A DNA stretch of 64,000 bases from Macrocystis pyrifera (lineage: Eukaryota; Sar; Phaeophyceae; Laminariales; Laminariaceae). Positions 35,961 through 47,639 of the stretch are shown piece after piece (the first letter of the stretch is position 1; each line of letters begins with the position of its first letter). A model generated the notes under the pieces. It had not been told where the DNA came from. It did not search any database and saw nothing but the letters and a program-made list of their open reading frames with translations. A program made the translations under genes and the position numbers. The DNA lies in NCBI GenBank assembly GCA_031763025.1, contig JASSKH010000006.1, positions 11,901,979-11,965,978 on the forward strand, given 5' to 3'.

Positions 35961-38366
35961 CCGATGAATATGCGGTACTGTTCCAATACAAACGTTAAAT
36001 AATGTCAATCGTCGGGTGAGGGCTGAGAGGAAAGCCATGCGACGAAATCCCTACATTGCGCGACGCTGCCTAGCCAAACATCAATACGACCCACTAGTGC
36101 CGTGGTCCCGAAACTGCCAAACGTGGCCGCCCAATCCACCGGTCGCGGTATGCTTTACTACAGTAGTCATAGGTCTAACAATTGGCGACAAGGATCACCG
36201 AACTAGATAAATACACTACGAAATGTACGCATGGTGATATCCTCATCTCTAAGATAGTACTGGAGGCAGTAACTTCGTTTTCAATGTATAGACACATAGA
36301 CACACGATTAATCGGTCTGCCCCGGTGATCGATTTGACTTTGTTTAGGGTTCATCTATTGTTTTCCGGTCACCGTTTCGTGTGATACCATGTTCTCTCAC
36401 CCAAAATAAGGAGGTACCGTGAGAAGCAGTAGGAGATTCTCAGGGGGGATAACAATTCCACGTCTGTTTAATACATAAAAACCGCCTGAGGGGGTGTCCC
36501 TTTTCTTGTTACCGGCATTGGGAGCCCCAGGCTTTAGCATATTCCCCACTTTTAACACTAAAACGTGCAATTCTGTCAACCTCAACCTTACTCCGAACTC
36601 ATGCAGCATCACACCATGTGGGGAAGGATTTGAACAAATCTGGGGTTGTTGACGCAGATTGGGTTGTTGTTGGCGTCCACTGTTTTCACGGTTTCATATT
36701 ACAGTACGGGGAACGGCGTAGGGAGAGGGCGTCGGATCAACCTCGGCAATACTCGGCTTCCTGTGTATGCCAGCAAAAAACTGTCGTGGCCGCCAGCCTC
36801 AATCTTTCCCTTTGGCTGAACCGTTCCATTCCGCTCAGGCGTCTAGTGTCAGAGGGTAGTATCGACTGAACGAGTAATATGCGATGATCCAGGCATATGA
36901 CCTGTAGGCTGCTGGGAACTACGCAAACCACGGTAGTTCCAGTTCCACCGTTGCATGACGCTAGCCAGCTTTGTGTGTCCAGAAGAAAGTTGGGTTTACG
37001 CGAGCCACATGAGATATGAGATTCCCGCACACGGAAGCAAAGTGTACATGGCGTTCGATATTGACCTTTCTTGGCCGGCCAGCGTGACAGGAGTTCAGAC
37101 TCCCTAAGACGATAGTACTCGGCTTGGCGAGGGTTCCCGGTCCGCGTTTTTTGGCAAAAATCATAATCATTTGAATAAAGAATGGAGCTTGTTTTCGTTT
37201 TTCCCAAGTCAAACGTATATCTCAGCCGGGTGAAACGGTAATTGTTAAGGATACTCGTAATCTACCACTGTAGTACTCGTAATTCTCGACGAACGACGTA
37301 GTCAATGCGATTCTATCATATGTGGGGGTGCACTTGAACGCACCTGGTATCTTTGGTGGATGCTACGTATCGTTTGGGGATGAACAGAGTATTCGGTGGT
37401 GCTTGACTTGATGTCAGATGAGCAAGGGCTTCGACTAAAGGCTCGAAAATACGATAAAGGACATGAACACAACTGTATACTTCTTAGCGAGGTGACAATC
37501 AGAAGAAACGACCACGGAGGTTAATGCTACAGGCTTGCCATGCGGTGTTTTTCATAGCAGGCCTGCAGTTAGTTCATGTCGATCCGAGCGTTGTACGAGC
37601 ACTGGCGTGGCTCGGGGTGAGAGTAGAAAACATCATTCCGAACTAACTCACTTGAAGAAAACAAAAAACAGTGGGCATCAAAACCCGATATATTTATCTA
37701 TGGTTCGGTGGGCATCAAAGCTAATTGTACCAGGTAATCAGGTACATGTATACCCTGCACTAAATGAAGAACCCTGATTACGATAGCTTGCATAAAGCCA
37801 ACACTCTGCCAGGGATTGCCACATGCGCGTCTGTTTGTAGAGTCTGCGGCTAACACATCCGCATGCAGTGGTAAGAATACATACCTGGTAGGTATTCAGC
37901 ATACATTGTTGAGATTATTCGATGACACTCCCGCAGTGGACTGCTAAGATTGCCCCTGGCAGTCGTTACACTGATCAAGCAGACATGCTGCATGTCGAGA
38001 ATGTCAAGCTTATTTTTAATTTCGAAAAAGGCCGCTTGACGGCAGTTAGATGATGTGAGGATGAAGAGTGATGAGTCCAGAAGCGGTTGACGAGTAAAGG
38101 TGGGGAGTGTGCAAACTTCAGTTCCTCAATCTCGAAAGCCTCTTACATCAACGTCTATCGACGGCGTGTCTCTGCAACTCGGCGGCCACATGAATTGCTC
38201 AAGGTCTTCTAAGTATCTCGTTGCTCATACTGCAGTATTTTTGTTGGGCCGCAACTTACGAAGCAATGAATCAGTTGGCTATGTGCTGTCTAACGCTAAA
38301 CACTCCCCCTCAATGCATGCCGCAATGAAAAAACAGTAAAAGCCTTAGAGCGAGAGCAACATGACT
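35961..38366. other. No recognised gene
   Basis: A minus-strand open frame at 36737-37207 (156 codons) has fairly even composition but no recognised family. Nothing else is supportable. Confidence 0.35.
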
Positions 38367-38540
38367 AAAGTGCTGATCGTGACCGACGGTCACCAACACT
38401 TGTTGGAAGCGATAAGAACACTACTAAAGGGTTGGTCATGGCCAACGATCACCAGGACTTGGTAGAAACTACAAAACATTACTAAACTACCGATCATGGC
38501 CAACGAACACCAGCACTAGTTGGAAACAACATTATTTCAC
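38367..38540. repeat. Three-copy tandem repeat, about 57-bp unit
   Basis: The block GATC/GTCATGGCCAACGATCACCA, then a CTTG/GTTGGAA part and ACATTACTAAA, repeats three times with substitutions. Confidence 0.6.
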
Positions 38541-39024
38541 TAGGACACGGACAAGAAATATTAAACCTTAAAGCTTGTGCGGTGGAATGTTATTCAAAAC
38601 GTATTTTGCTATGTGTAACTTGTCAATGGCGATGAAACACCAATTGATATAAAATACCTCACGTAACACATGTGCGTCCTGAAAACAAGTGCTACTACTG
38701 TAGCTCAACACCATGTTCCATTGAACCAATGCAGCGTAGAGTTAGTAAAACTGCTACCACCCCAGCTTAGTCAAAGATGATGCAACCGTGTCACTTCCCC
38801 TCTCGCGTGAAAATAGTAAATAAGGACAACCAAAAGAACCCCTTACGCTTGAAATTGTTTAGACTTCTCAACTACAGGCCCTGAATTCGCTGATCAACTG
38901 GGGGAGGTAGCGCTCCGTTCGCGTATGGAGATGCTTGGTGTCAATGTCAGTCAGCGGGTCCTCTGTCTTCACGTATTTGATGGTGATTCTGCCTCCTGGA
39001 TGAAAAAGTATCGTAGAGCCACGC

Positions 39025-40560
39025 GCTTAGCTCACGAATTGTAGCTCCGATTTCCGGCGAAGTGCAGAGCCGAAGTGTTGTCGATATACAAAGGTACCCT
39101 GTCGAAGCGAGCGCTGAATCCCAGTTTCTCCTCCTTGGTTAGACGTGTCTCCTCCGGCTGGTCCAGCGACAGCTCGTTTCCTACACCAGGCGTGTACGTT
39201 GCGTTGCAGCTTGCCACACCGTACCGCTCCAGCAGGGACTTACTATATTTTTCTTGAGGGATGGTTACCGTCTCCTTCTCGCGGTCACGGGTAATGCCCT
39301 TCCCGAGCACGATTGACACGACTCCAACATTCACCATTGAGCAAGGCTCGTATGTTTCTTATTGATTAGCGTCAGCACCAGTAGCTATTTTCCATGCAGG
39401 ACAACGTCGTCGACAGACAGGGACAGGATATAAATGGCGCCGCTCTCCGTGTAGGTGTAGACGTACGGGTCCAACTTGAGACTTTTAAAACCAATTTCCA
39501 CCAGATGTTCGTCGGTCGTGCTCACCAGTTTGTTGGGCGCTGGTGGAAGCCGTATAGGCTTTTTTCAAATGCCTAGTTGCCAGTCAAAAAGCCTAATTGC
39601 CAGGGAAAATATGTTTTCACCAAATTCCTCGTATCCAGGCCATGTCGACGTTCACGTTCCCTGTGACATCGACGTTCCGAAACGCGGTGCTGTAGTCTGT
39701 TAGTAGCTACCAACACCCCAGATTGTCACCACGGTATGCAGATGCTCTGGAGCCTGAAAAAATGGGCAAACGTGCTGCCACAACCAATGTCAGGCAATTG
39801 CCCCCATCCTAGTTCAACAACGCGTCTCTTGACCTTGTACACCCATCTACTGTCGATTATGTTGTGCCCCGCAGGGACAAAGTTCACCGGCAGGAGGGTG
39901 CAGACGTTGTTGTTTTTCGGGGTTACCACTTCTTTGTCCGAGGCTGCTCTCCGCTGAGCTTCAGTCGGTAGAGTCATGACCTCTTCGAGAGTGTTTGGAG
40001 TTATTTCTGCGTTCTCTCCCGCCGAAGGCCTTGAAATGTTGGTTGCAGCGAATGATCTACCAGGCAAGCGAACTCCACCGCCGAGTTTGCTCCGTACGTC
40101 TCGTGCGCGATGTCCGGCAGGGTCGCCTTAGTGTAGACTAATAGACCTCGCAGCTCAGACAGTGCGGGCCCGCTGGTCATCGCTAGTAGGTGCGCACAAT
40201 TTGAACGGTTAGTGGTGTTTCACCTCACGAAGGATTGTGCTGCACTGCCAAGACGCGTACCCGCAGGGGTCACGTCTAGACGCGAACGCCCCGTTGTTCG
40301 AGCGGAGGTCATCCAGCCGGTGGTGTTTCCAGGGAGACTGCCGCGGCTACACCGGCTACTCCAGAGGTTGGACAAAGCCCTCTTGCGGTCCGTCTTTCGT
40401 CGGCACTCTCCTGGGTATGCCCCTGATCCTAAAGTTCCTACAACCAGTAGATCCTTCTGGATGATCTTACAAATCCTCTCCAACAGTTTGGCCACCGGCA
40501 GATTGGCTGAGAGCCTGCCCGCCCGCCCACGTCGATGTGGTCAGCAGAAGTACCAGGAAG
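39025..40560 (-). mobile_element. Copia-type (Ty1/copia) retroelement fossil, no LTRs seen
   Basis: On the minus strand I recognise stretches of a Copia reverse transcriptase and RNase H: an early RT segment with DSRWVYKVKRR (about 39860), a VDDVV-like piece (about 39400) and the RT tail with TPGVGNE leading to YIDNTSALHFA (about 39050-39240). The element is old and heavily broken, with many breaks. No terminal repeats were found, so it is a truncated remnant. The 40100-40560 part is less certain and may be gag or integrase remains. Confidence 0.65.
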
Positions 40561-40736
40561 AAGTTCTAAACACGCATACATTTCCTGTAAATCTACATAA
40601 TGAGCTGCGTCCTGAGCTCGACGTCAATTTAGGCTCGTGCCACGGTCAGCTATTATTTATGCTTCCCTACTGCGTTTCTGGCGTGACACACTCATTAAGC
40701 ACTCGCTGTTTTTTTTGTTAGTGCAATCAATGTCTC

Positions 40737-40930
40737 TATTCTTATCGGAGAGTTTTTTTATGGAATTTCCCAACTTTGGAAATAATTAAACAGATGTACC
40801 AAGATACGGAGGCGTTCTGTCACAATTTGTGAAATTGTTCAGAAGCAAAAAAGCCAGGAAACTTATATTTCATATGTTTGGGAAAAAAATGAGGAAAATC
40901 TGGAAGATAAAAAAATTGCGCGAAACGAAT
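40737..40930 (+). mobile_element. MITE family B, copy with left half
   Basis: It starts ATTCTTATCGGAGAG and shares TTTGGAAATAATT, AAGATACGGAGGCGTTCTGTC and GTGAAATT with the copy at 54446-54674. The homology stops near 40930. A matching right terminus (CTCTCCGATAAGAATGACC) is found at about 41539-41558, beyond the TAA array. Confidence 0.65.
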
Positions 40931-41129
40931 ACGGGGCCAATGACCTGGGGATGGAACGTTGATGAGGAAAAGGATATACTATACCGGTAGCTAAAATGAA
41001 ATGATGTGGGGTATGGAAATTGGGAAACGACTGGCAGAGAAGTGTATGAGGGATACTACTGATTTACGGTAAGGATATTCGGTTTATATAGGAACGGCAT
41101 CTACGCTATGTTGTCGGAAGCCGAGCATC

Positions 41130-41492
<363 letters not shown>

Positions 41493-41658
41493 TAATAATG
41501 GTAATAATAATATGGAAAGCCTCAAGTGTGGACAAAAAAGCTCTCCGATAAGAATGACCCATATTTTATCTGGTTTACGATTTTTCAAAACATGTCTTCT
41601 TCTAAATCAGCACCCGTTGGTAAATTACGAACCGTTCATCGCACATTTCATTTTTTTA

Positions 41659-41763
41659 TTACGGGGGACCATAGTAAACAGGACCAAATATTGTTAGTAA
41701 AAATATGTAAATATATGGGTGTTTGTGTGTACCGTAGGTCCTATTAACTATGGTCCTCCGTAA
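41659..41763. mobile_element. MITE, TTACGGGGG family (105 bp, GGGGGACC subfamily)
   Basis: The left end is TTACGGGGGACCATAGTAAAC and the right end is GGTCCTCCGTAA. The length is exactly 105 bp. TA is present on the left flank; the right flank has drifted. Confidence 0.85.
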
Positions 41764-41879
41764 GAGTATGCCCCCTTACCTTAAAGTTTCTTCTCGCCGG
41801 CAAGGCCCTCATAACCTCTAATAACCAAAACATGAAGGAGGCTTGTCTTTTTCACGACCCTTCCTTGTTCACTACGTTG

Positions 41880-41975
41880 ATTTTCATATCGGAGAGTTTA
41901 TTTTCTATATTGTTCATAGTTGTTTCGCGCAAATTTTCGTTCTTCCAGATTTTCCTGATTAATTTTTTCCAAATG
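41880..41975 (-). mobile_element. MITE family B, half copy, reversed
   Basis: Its start (TATCGGAGAGTTTATTTTC) and the following GTTTCGCGCAAATTTTCGTTC-TCCAGATTTTCC match the reverse complement of the right half of the 54446-54674 copy. Confidence 0.55.
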
Positions 41976-42657
41976 CGGAATATTCTCGTGGGGAGCGCGG
42001 CGAAGGAAGAGAATATGTGTTTGTACGTACGGAAGAAGTAGTAGTAGATCGGAATTGATGTAGGTCTTGCAGTGGGCATACGTACGTATGTGAGGTATGA
42101 AAATGAGACGCGAATTACACCAGTGGTATCAACTGCACCCAAACAAATATTGCCCGTTATCGTGAGCCGAGCAGACGAGAAGACATCAAGTAAGGGTTTG
42201 CCGAGCTGTCGAGCCAACAGCAGTGTGGCGAGATATTCGGGAGGGTTTTTTTCCCGCTTATCCGCCCGTGCTTTTGTGGGAGTCAGTGGGGGCGGTAAGA
42301 GAATGGGACCAGCAATTCGTAACTTTGACAAAAAGTGTTTTGCTGTGTGCGGACGTGTCACCAGTGCTGCAAGAGGAGCAGACGTGGGGTCACGGACTCA
42401 GCGAAAGGAAGAGACACGTCAACCCGTACTTGATGCGCTAAAGTGGTTGCGGGAGGGTCGTTGCACGTTAAGATTAGCACGACCAGAGTCCAAGGGGTGC
42501 CCGAGGGGTCGTGTGCAGAGACCGAACGAAAGGGTAACGACGGCTCGAACGGCAACAGTCCAAAAGTGTGGGTAGGGGTCAGAGTGCATCCATTGGATAG
42601 GGAAAGTTTAGGGTCCGTATTAACGAGAAACGTGTTATAATGATACTCCGCCAATAC

Positions 42658-42749
42658 TTTTTTCGTTTGATTTGATTCGCATCTGATTGGTCGAAAAGTG
42701 AATCACCAAGCGGGCGTTTTCACTTTTGATTCAAATCAAACGAAAAAAA
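42658..42749. repeat. Short palindromic element, about 92 bp
   Basis: The arms TTTTTCGTTTGATTTGATTC and GATTCAAATCAAACGAAAAA are inverted copies. A second inner pair (AAAAGTGAA and TTCACTTTT) extends the hairpin. It is MITE-like; no second copy with both arms is seen here. Confidence 0.6.
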
Positions 42750-42804
42750 AACGAATTCGACGAGAAGTGTTTTGGGACTCCTTTTGCTCTTCGTGTCAAA
42801 CAAG

Positions 42805-42890
42805 TCGGGAGACAGCACTTTTACCCCTTGACAGACACCGTCGAGGCAAATGTCATGACAGACAGCCTTGACAGCCAAAAACCGAGGACG
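42805..42890. repeat. CTTGACAG-rich dispersed repeat, copy 1
   Basis: GGAGACAGCACTTTTACCCC is followed by several TTGACAGAC words. Related stretches lie at 53455-53540 and 63090-63245. Confidence 0.55.
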
Positions 42891-42958
42891 CTAACAAAAA
42901 TGTAACTTCTCGTAGGGAGGTGGAGGCTGTGAAGGAGTTTTGGAATTCTAAGAAGCTA

Positions 42959-43063
42959 TTACGGGGGTCCATAGTTAACGGGGCCAAATTTTGTTAGTAA
43001 AAACAGGCATATATATAGGTTTTTATGTACACCATAGGTCCTGTTAACTATGGACCCCCGTAA
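42959..43063. mobile_element. MITE, TTACGGGGG family (105 bp, complete)
   Basis: The ends are TTACGGGGGTCCATAGTTAAC and its reverse complement, with flanking TA on both sides. It lies 68 bp from the left LTR of the young Copia element. Confidence 0.92.
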
Positions 43064-43131
43064 TAGCAGAATCGTGAGATGAGGCGAAATCGGACGACAG
43101 CCGAAAGCGTCTAGTCACTACACACAGCTGC

Positions 43132-43386
43132 TGTTCGTAGAGTCCAAGCCTGGATGCCCTGACCACCACGTGGTCTGATGAGTTTCTTTTTGTTGTTGTA
43201 TTAGAGGACAGATGAGGGGAGAGAGAGCGAAGCCTAGCTCGTATCTCGGAGCAGAGAACGGAGCAGAGAACGGAGTGCTCAAACTCTCCTCGTGAACACA
43301 CGGCATAATTCATAACAACGCCTGCGAAGATATACGCAACCCTCTACAACTTGTAACCGTCGCTGCTGGAACGATCCAAACGAACA
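43132..43386 (-). repeat. 3' LTR of the young Copia element
   Basis: 255 bp, TG...CA, nearly identical to 47051-47305. It is preceded by the target copy GCTGC. Confidence 0.92.
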
Positions 43387-43700
43387 CCCTCCCTGGCTCT
43401 TCACAGCAGTGACGAGACCGAAAAGACATTCAAGACTTGCTAGGACCTAAGAACAGCCAACGACAGTCCCGCAGGAGGAAACCCGGCCACCGGGTCAAAA
43501 CCCCCTGTATAACACATATACTCCAAACCATTGCAATTGAAACAACGGCCGCATTCCAAACGATGACCATGGCCAGAAAATAAAATGCCAAGCGGTGCCC
43601 TACTCCCCCATGCCCCTCAAAGTAACGCAGGGTTGGCGACCTGACAAATTTTTCCTCGCATCACTCAAACATGGTACTCATCGAATAATGCTCATACCCC

Positions 43701-44054
43701 TCACTCACCCTCCAAAGGCAGATTCAACAAGAACCTACGATGAGACTTAAAAGGGGTCGCAGCAAGGGATTTCGTCAAAATATCCGCGTGCTGCTCTTCC
43801 GAAGCTACGAACTGAATGCCGATCTTCTTAGCACGAAGTAGCTCTCTGACAAAATGAAAACGCACGTCGATATGCTTACTCCGAGCAGAACTAAGAGGGT
43901 TTTCAGCCAACGCTATGGCCCCCTGGTTATCCTCGAAAACCTGGACACATGATCCGCTTAGCTCTGGACAGATAAACGACAACACCGCGCCAGTAAACAA
44001 AGCTTCCTTCACCCCTTCACCCAGGGCGACATACTCTGCTTCTGCGGTCGACAA
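43701..44054 (-). CDS. Copia RNase H region (fossil)
   Basis: STAEAEYVAL, EDNQGAIALAENP, RSKHIDVRFHFVRE and HADILTKSL are the standard signatures of the RNase H at the end of Copia polyproteins. It lies just inside the left LTR. Confidence 0.88.
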   Translation of the reverse strand: MSTAEAEYVALGEGVKEALFTGAVLSFICPELSGSCVQVFEDNQGAIALAENPLSSARSKHIDVRFHFVRELLRAKKIGIQFVASEEQHADILTKSLAATPFKSHRRFLLNLPLEGE

Positions 44055-44073
44055 CGTAACACACCTCTGCGTA

Positions 44074-46182
44074 CTACTTGCCCAACTGACGGCCGCACCC
44101 CCCTAGGGTAATTACCGTCCCCGATACCGAGCGCCTATCGTTCGACTTATCCGCATAATCAGCATCACTATACGCAGTCAAATCCAAACCCGAGCCCCGT
44201 ACAAAAGTCAATCCCATAAACCTGGTCCCGTGGAGGTAAGCCATAATCTTCAAAACTGCCTTCCAGTGCCTCTCCGTTGGGTTGTGGGAGTGGCGCGCCA
44301 CAGCACGCACAGCGTTCGAGATATCCGGCCTCGTCATGGTCGACGGCCACATCAAGCTGCCCACAGCCTCCCTGTACGGCCAGTCTCCTCCAAGTTCGCC
44401 CTCCTCTCTTGGACCTAGTTCCACACCGGGGGTCGCGGGGATATCAGAGGATGAGTTAACACCAAAACGATTCAGCATGCTCTCAATGAACGCCTTCTGC
44501 GTAATCTCCAATGTCCCCAGTTCCCAGTCGCGTTTGAAAGCACAACCAGTGTACCAAGTCAGTTCGCCGAGGTTATTCGTGGGAAATTTCATAGCTAGCG
44601 CGGCATGGAAATCTATACATGTCTCATCCGATCCTGCGATCACGATGTCATCTACATGAACGGCCATAATCAGTTCTACCTTGCCGCCCACAACCATGCG
44701 AAACACACACGGGTCAGACCTACACTGCTCCATTCCGTACTCTACCACGGTCTCTACCAATATTCCGGCCCACTGCCGTCCGCTCTGCTCTAGACCATAC
44801 AGTGATCTGTTTAGGCGGACGATCTTTCCTGACATGTCACCACACCCACCGGGCAGTTTCATGTATATCTCGGCGTCGAGTTTCGCGCGAACAAAAGCTT
44901 GTGCGACGTCTAGATGAAAAATCTTTAAACCATGTTCATTTGCAACAGCCGCCAGAATTTTAACTGACGCTGACGAGGGAGTCGGTGCAAACGTTTGAAA
45001 ATAATCTACATCCTGCACCTGGCTAAGACCCTTAGCCACAAGTCTGGCCTTTGTCTTTACTATCAAGCCATCCTTATCCGCCTTGTAGGTAAACACCCAC
45101 TTCGCACCTACAGGTTTCCGCCCTTTTGGCGGTGTCGCGGCTTCGTACGTACCGGTCGTTTTGTGACCGTCCAACTCAATTTTCATGGCCTCGTGCCACG
45201 CCGCTTTGTATTGAGAACGTTCTACATCTGCTACGGACTGTGGGGGCGGTTCTACGTCTTCCGGGAAACCACTCGGCATGCACACGCTCAACCCCCCTTT
45301 GTTCTCCACAGCAGGTCCTCCGGCCATCAAAGCCACTGCGTCCTCCGTCGTCCAGGGCGTACGATCCAGCATACTCCCAGGCTTCGTCCACGACTCGTAC
45401 GCTGCCGCCAGCAGCGCGTCTGCGGTCCTTTCATCCATCCTTACCTGGTGCACAGCAGGTTTCACCCTCCAGGCGTTGGCTTTGAACCCGGGTCCGGCCC
45501 CGTACTGTCGGGGGGGGAGCCGGCCCCAGGTGCTGAGCTCGTGTGCTGGCCTCCCCGACAGGACCGCGGGGGGATCCTCACCGTCCCCTTGCCCGGTGTC
45601 GGAGGCTGATGCTGCGCCCGGGTCGTTTCCGGCCCTCCCTGTTGGGACCGAGGAGGCGTACACGGCGCCCCCTTGAGACGAATCCATCGTCTCGGGTGTT
45701 TCGGCCCTCCCTGCCGGGACCGAGGAGGCGTCCACGGCGCCCCCTTGAGACGAATCCATCGTCTCGGGTGTTTCGGCCCTCCCTGCCGGGACCGAGGAGG
45801 CGTACACGGCGCCCCCTTGAGACGAACCCATCGTCTCGGGTGTTTCGGCCCTCCCTGCCGGGACCGAGGAGGCGTCCACGGCGCCCCCTTGAGACGAACC
45901 CATCGTCTGGGGTGTTTCGGCCCTCCCTGCCGGGACCGAGGAGGCGTCCACGGCGCCCCCTTGAGACGAACGCATCGTCTCGGGTGTTTCGGCCCTCCCT
46001 GCCGGGACCGAGGAGGCGTCCACGGCGCCCCCTTGAGACGAACCCATCGTCTCGGGTGTTTCGGCCCTCCCTGCCGGGACCGAGGAGGCGTCCATGGCGC
46101 CCCCTTGAGACGAACGCATCGTCTCGGGTATTTCGCCGCCGGCCTCGCCGGCGGCAGGTGCCTGCTGTGCGCGCTCCAGCAT
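44074..46182 (-). CDS. Copia reverse transcriptase region (fossil)
   Basis: The open stretch is 702 codons. Roughly the first 190 codons are a 24-residue tandem repeat. From about codon 315 it reads as a Copia RT (RVT_2): KWVFTYKADKDG, KARLVAKG, FAPTPS, FHLDVAQAF, LNRSLYGL, VHVDDIVIAG and MTRPDI, then YSDADYADK leading into RNase H. This is the typical order for the family. The element as a whole is incomplete. Confidence 0.9.
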   Translation of the reverse strand: MLERAQQAPAAGEAGGEIPETMRSSQGGAMDASSVPAGRAETPETMGSSQGGAVDASSVPAGRAETPETMRSSQGGAVDASSVPAGRAETPQTMGSSQGGAVDASSVPAGRAETPETMGSSQGGAVYASSVPAGRAETPETMDSSQGGAVDASSVPAGRAETPETMDSSQGGAVYASSVPTGRAGNDPGAASASDTGQGDGEDPPAVLSGRPAHELSTWGRLPPRQYGAGPGFKANAWRVKPAVHQVRMDERTADALLAAAYESWTKPGSMLDRTPWTTEDAVALMAGGPAVENKGGLSVCMPSGFPEDVEPPPQSVADVERSQYKAAWHEAMKIELDGHKTTGTYEAATPPKGRKPVGAKWVFTYKADKDGLIVKTKARLVAKGLSQVQDVDYFQTFAPTPSSASVKILAAVANEHGLKIFHLDVAQAFVRAKLDAEIYMKLPGGCGDMSGKIVRLNRSLYGLEQSGRQWAGILVETVVEYGMEQCRSDPCVFRMVVGGKVELIMAVHVDDIVIAGSDETCIDFHAALAMKFPTNNLGELTWYTGCAFKRDWELGTLEITQKAFIESMLNRFGVNSSSDIPATPGVELGPREEGELGGDWPYREAVGSLMWPSTMTRPDISNAVRAVARHSHNPTERHWKAVLKIMAYLHGTRFMGLTFVRGSGLDLTAYSDADYADKSNDRRSVSGTVITLGGCGRQLGK

Positions 46183-46260
46183 AAACGCGTCCAGGTCAAA
46201 ACCCCACGTGCCGGGACCGAGGAGGCGTCCACGGCGCCCCCTTGAGACGAACCCATCGTC
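45640..46260. repeat. 72-bp coding tandem repeat inside the Copia element
   Basis: At least seven 24-residue units (consensus SSQGGAVDASSVPAGRAETP) lie between the gag-like part and the RT, with an eighth in a partial context near 46200-46260. Units differ at only a few sites, so the array expanded recently. The unit length is divisible by three, and the array is open in more than one frame on both strands. Confidence 0.9.
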
Positions 46261-46269
46261 TCAGTGTCT

Positions 46270-46930
46270 AATTCCCCTACGGGAATGTACTGTGGTGGAT
46301 CCGACACGAAAGCAGACCAGAAACCAACTCCTTTGGCGTAATACCGAGCATCTCTTGTCCAGGGGTTGAACGCAGATTTTAGCCCACTAAACGATGGCAC
46401 AGGAGTGTGTTTGAAGGCCAAATGGCGCGATAGAGGCAGATCAAATTCACCACCCAACTCACCGCCAGGGTATGCACCCCATCCTCCTGTCCTCCCATGC
46501 TGGTCTGGATGACCCCTCGGTGGGCCAACCTCGACAGGCAATGCAGTTCTTCCGCGTCCAGTTGCTCCCAAATCTGGCGAGGCGCCCTCACGCAAATTTG
46601 TCTCTTGTTCTGCTGCAATCTCTCTTACAGCAGTGGGTACTGCCCCTTGTGGGCTCTCCCCTACAGCAGCGCTACCCTCAGCGCTGCCGGACTCCGATCG
46701 ATCAATGCCTGCTTCAACAGCAGCCGTAGTCTCTCGTACTTCAGCAGTGGGTACTGCCCCTCTTGGGCTTTCCCGTACAGCAGTGGTTCCTACCTCTGCT
46801 GGACTTTCTCCTACAGCAACGCTGCCTTCAGCGCTGCCTGGCTTCGATCGACTGTTGTTCCTCATGAACTCGGTCATCATTTCCCTCATGGCGTTCAGCA
46901 TCGACGCCTCGCTGTTCTCCATCGCCAGTT
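46270..46930 (-). CDS. Copia gag-like region (fossil)
   Basis: It begins near 46922 with an acidic, Met-rich stretch (ENSEASMLNAMREMMTEFM), followed by Ser/Pro/Glu-rich sequence and then a part with FKHTPVPSFSGL, which resembles the start of a gag capsid domain. The assignment rests on position next to the 5' LTR and on composition, not on a clear zinc knuckle. Confidence 0.55.
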
Positions 46931-47050
46931 CGATCTCGCGTCGCAGCGTTTCAACGTCACTTGGAGAGAGTCGCGCTCTTCTTGAGCCGATCCCTTCGAG
47001 GGCATCGTGGGCTTCTGGTACTAGACCTCAAACGTTCAAGTACACTAGTG

Positions 47051-47305
47051 TGTTCGTAGAGTCCAAGCCTGGATGCCCTGACCACCACGTGGTCTGATGA
47101 GTTTCTTTTTGTTGTTGTATTAGAGGACAGATGAGGGGAGAGAGAGCGAAGCCTAGCTCGTATCTCGGAGCAGAGAACGGAGCAGAGAACGGAGTGCTCA
47201 AACTCTCCTCGTGAACACACGGCATAATTCATAATAACGCCTGCGAAGATATACGCAACCCTCTACAACTTGTAACCGTCGCTGCTGGAACGATCCAAAC
47301 GAACA
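47051..47305 (-). repeat. 5' LTR of the young Copia element
   Basis: 255 bp, TG...CA, followed by the second target copy GCTGC. It should carry the element's promoter, because the element reads leftward. Confidence 0.92.
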
Positions 47306-47520
47306 GCTGCTTCGACTTAGACTGCAGTTGCGGCAACAACGTGAACTCGTAGCAAACGTCGAAAGTAGTGTGCCCAGACAATTGATCGACTTTTGCGAGC
47401 ATGCTGTTGTGTAAGAAGACTACGATAAGCGATACAACGCGCGAGAGAAGAGCACCACGATCCTATTTACAGTGGTACAGCAGCAGTAGTATTGTTCATG
47501 TGCGCGTGTGTGATCGGCTG

Positions 47521-47551
47521 GGTGCCTTGCTTGCTTGCTTGCTTGCTTCTG
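47521..47551. repeat. CTTG tetranucleotide run
   Basis: Short tandem run of TGCT/CTTG units between the Copia element and the DIRS-like element. Confidence 0.7.
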
Positions 47552-47639
47552 CAGCTGCTGATGCATTCATATTTTATCGTCTCCTGTTGTTCCATATACA
47601 GCAGCATCAGTAACACCTACCTCTGGACGTGGGGGGTGA

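Larger units (their letters stand above)
43132..47305 (-). mobile_element. Young Copia-type LTR retroelement with target duplication
   Basis: The element is 4174 bp, bounded by two 255-bp LTRs that start TG and end CA, and flanked by a 5-bp target duplication GCTGC. The LTRs differ at only one position by eye, so the insertion is recent. Coding order on the minus strand is a gag-like region, a repeat-rich linker, a Copia reverse transcriptase (RVT_2) and RNase H. I recognise no integrase, and the internal part is short for the family. It therefore looks incomplete and probably non-autonomous, with at least one break. The nearest relatives are Ty1/copia elements of algae and other stramenopiles (inference). 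Confidence 0.92.

Noticed and set aside
36737-37207. Minus-strand frame of 156 codons
   Set aside because: No recognised domain, no splice or start support and no paralogue in the window.
45462-46184. Long frames on both strands across the Copia linker (Arg/Pro-rich repeats)
   Set aside because: They are alternative readings of the 72-bp array, whose unit length is a multiple of three.
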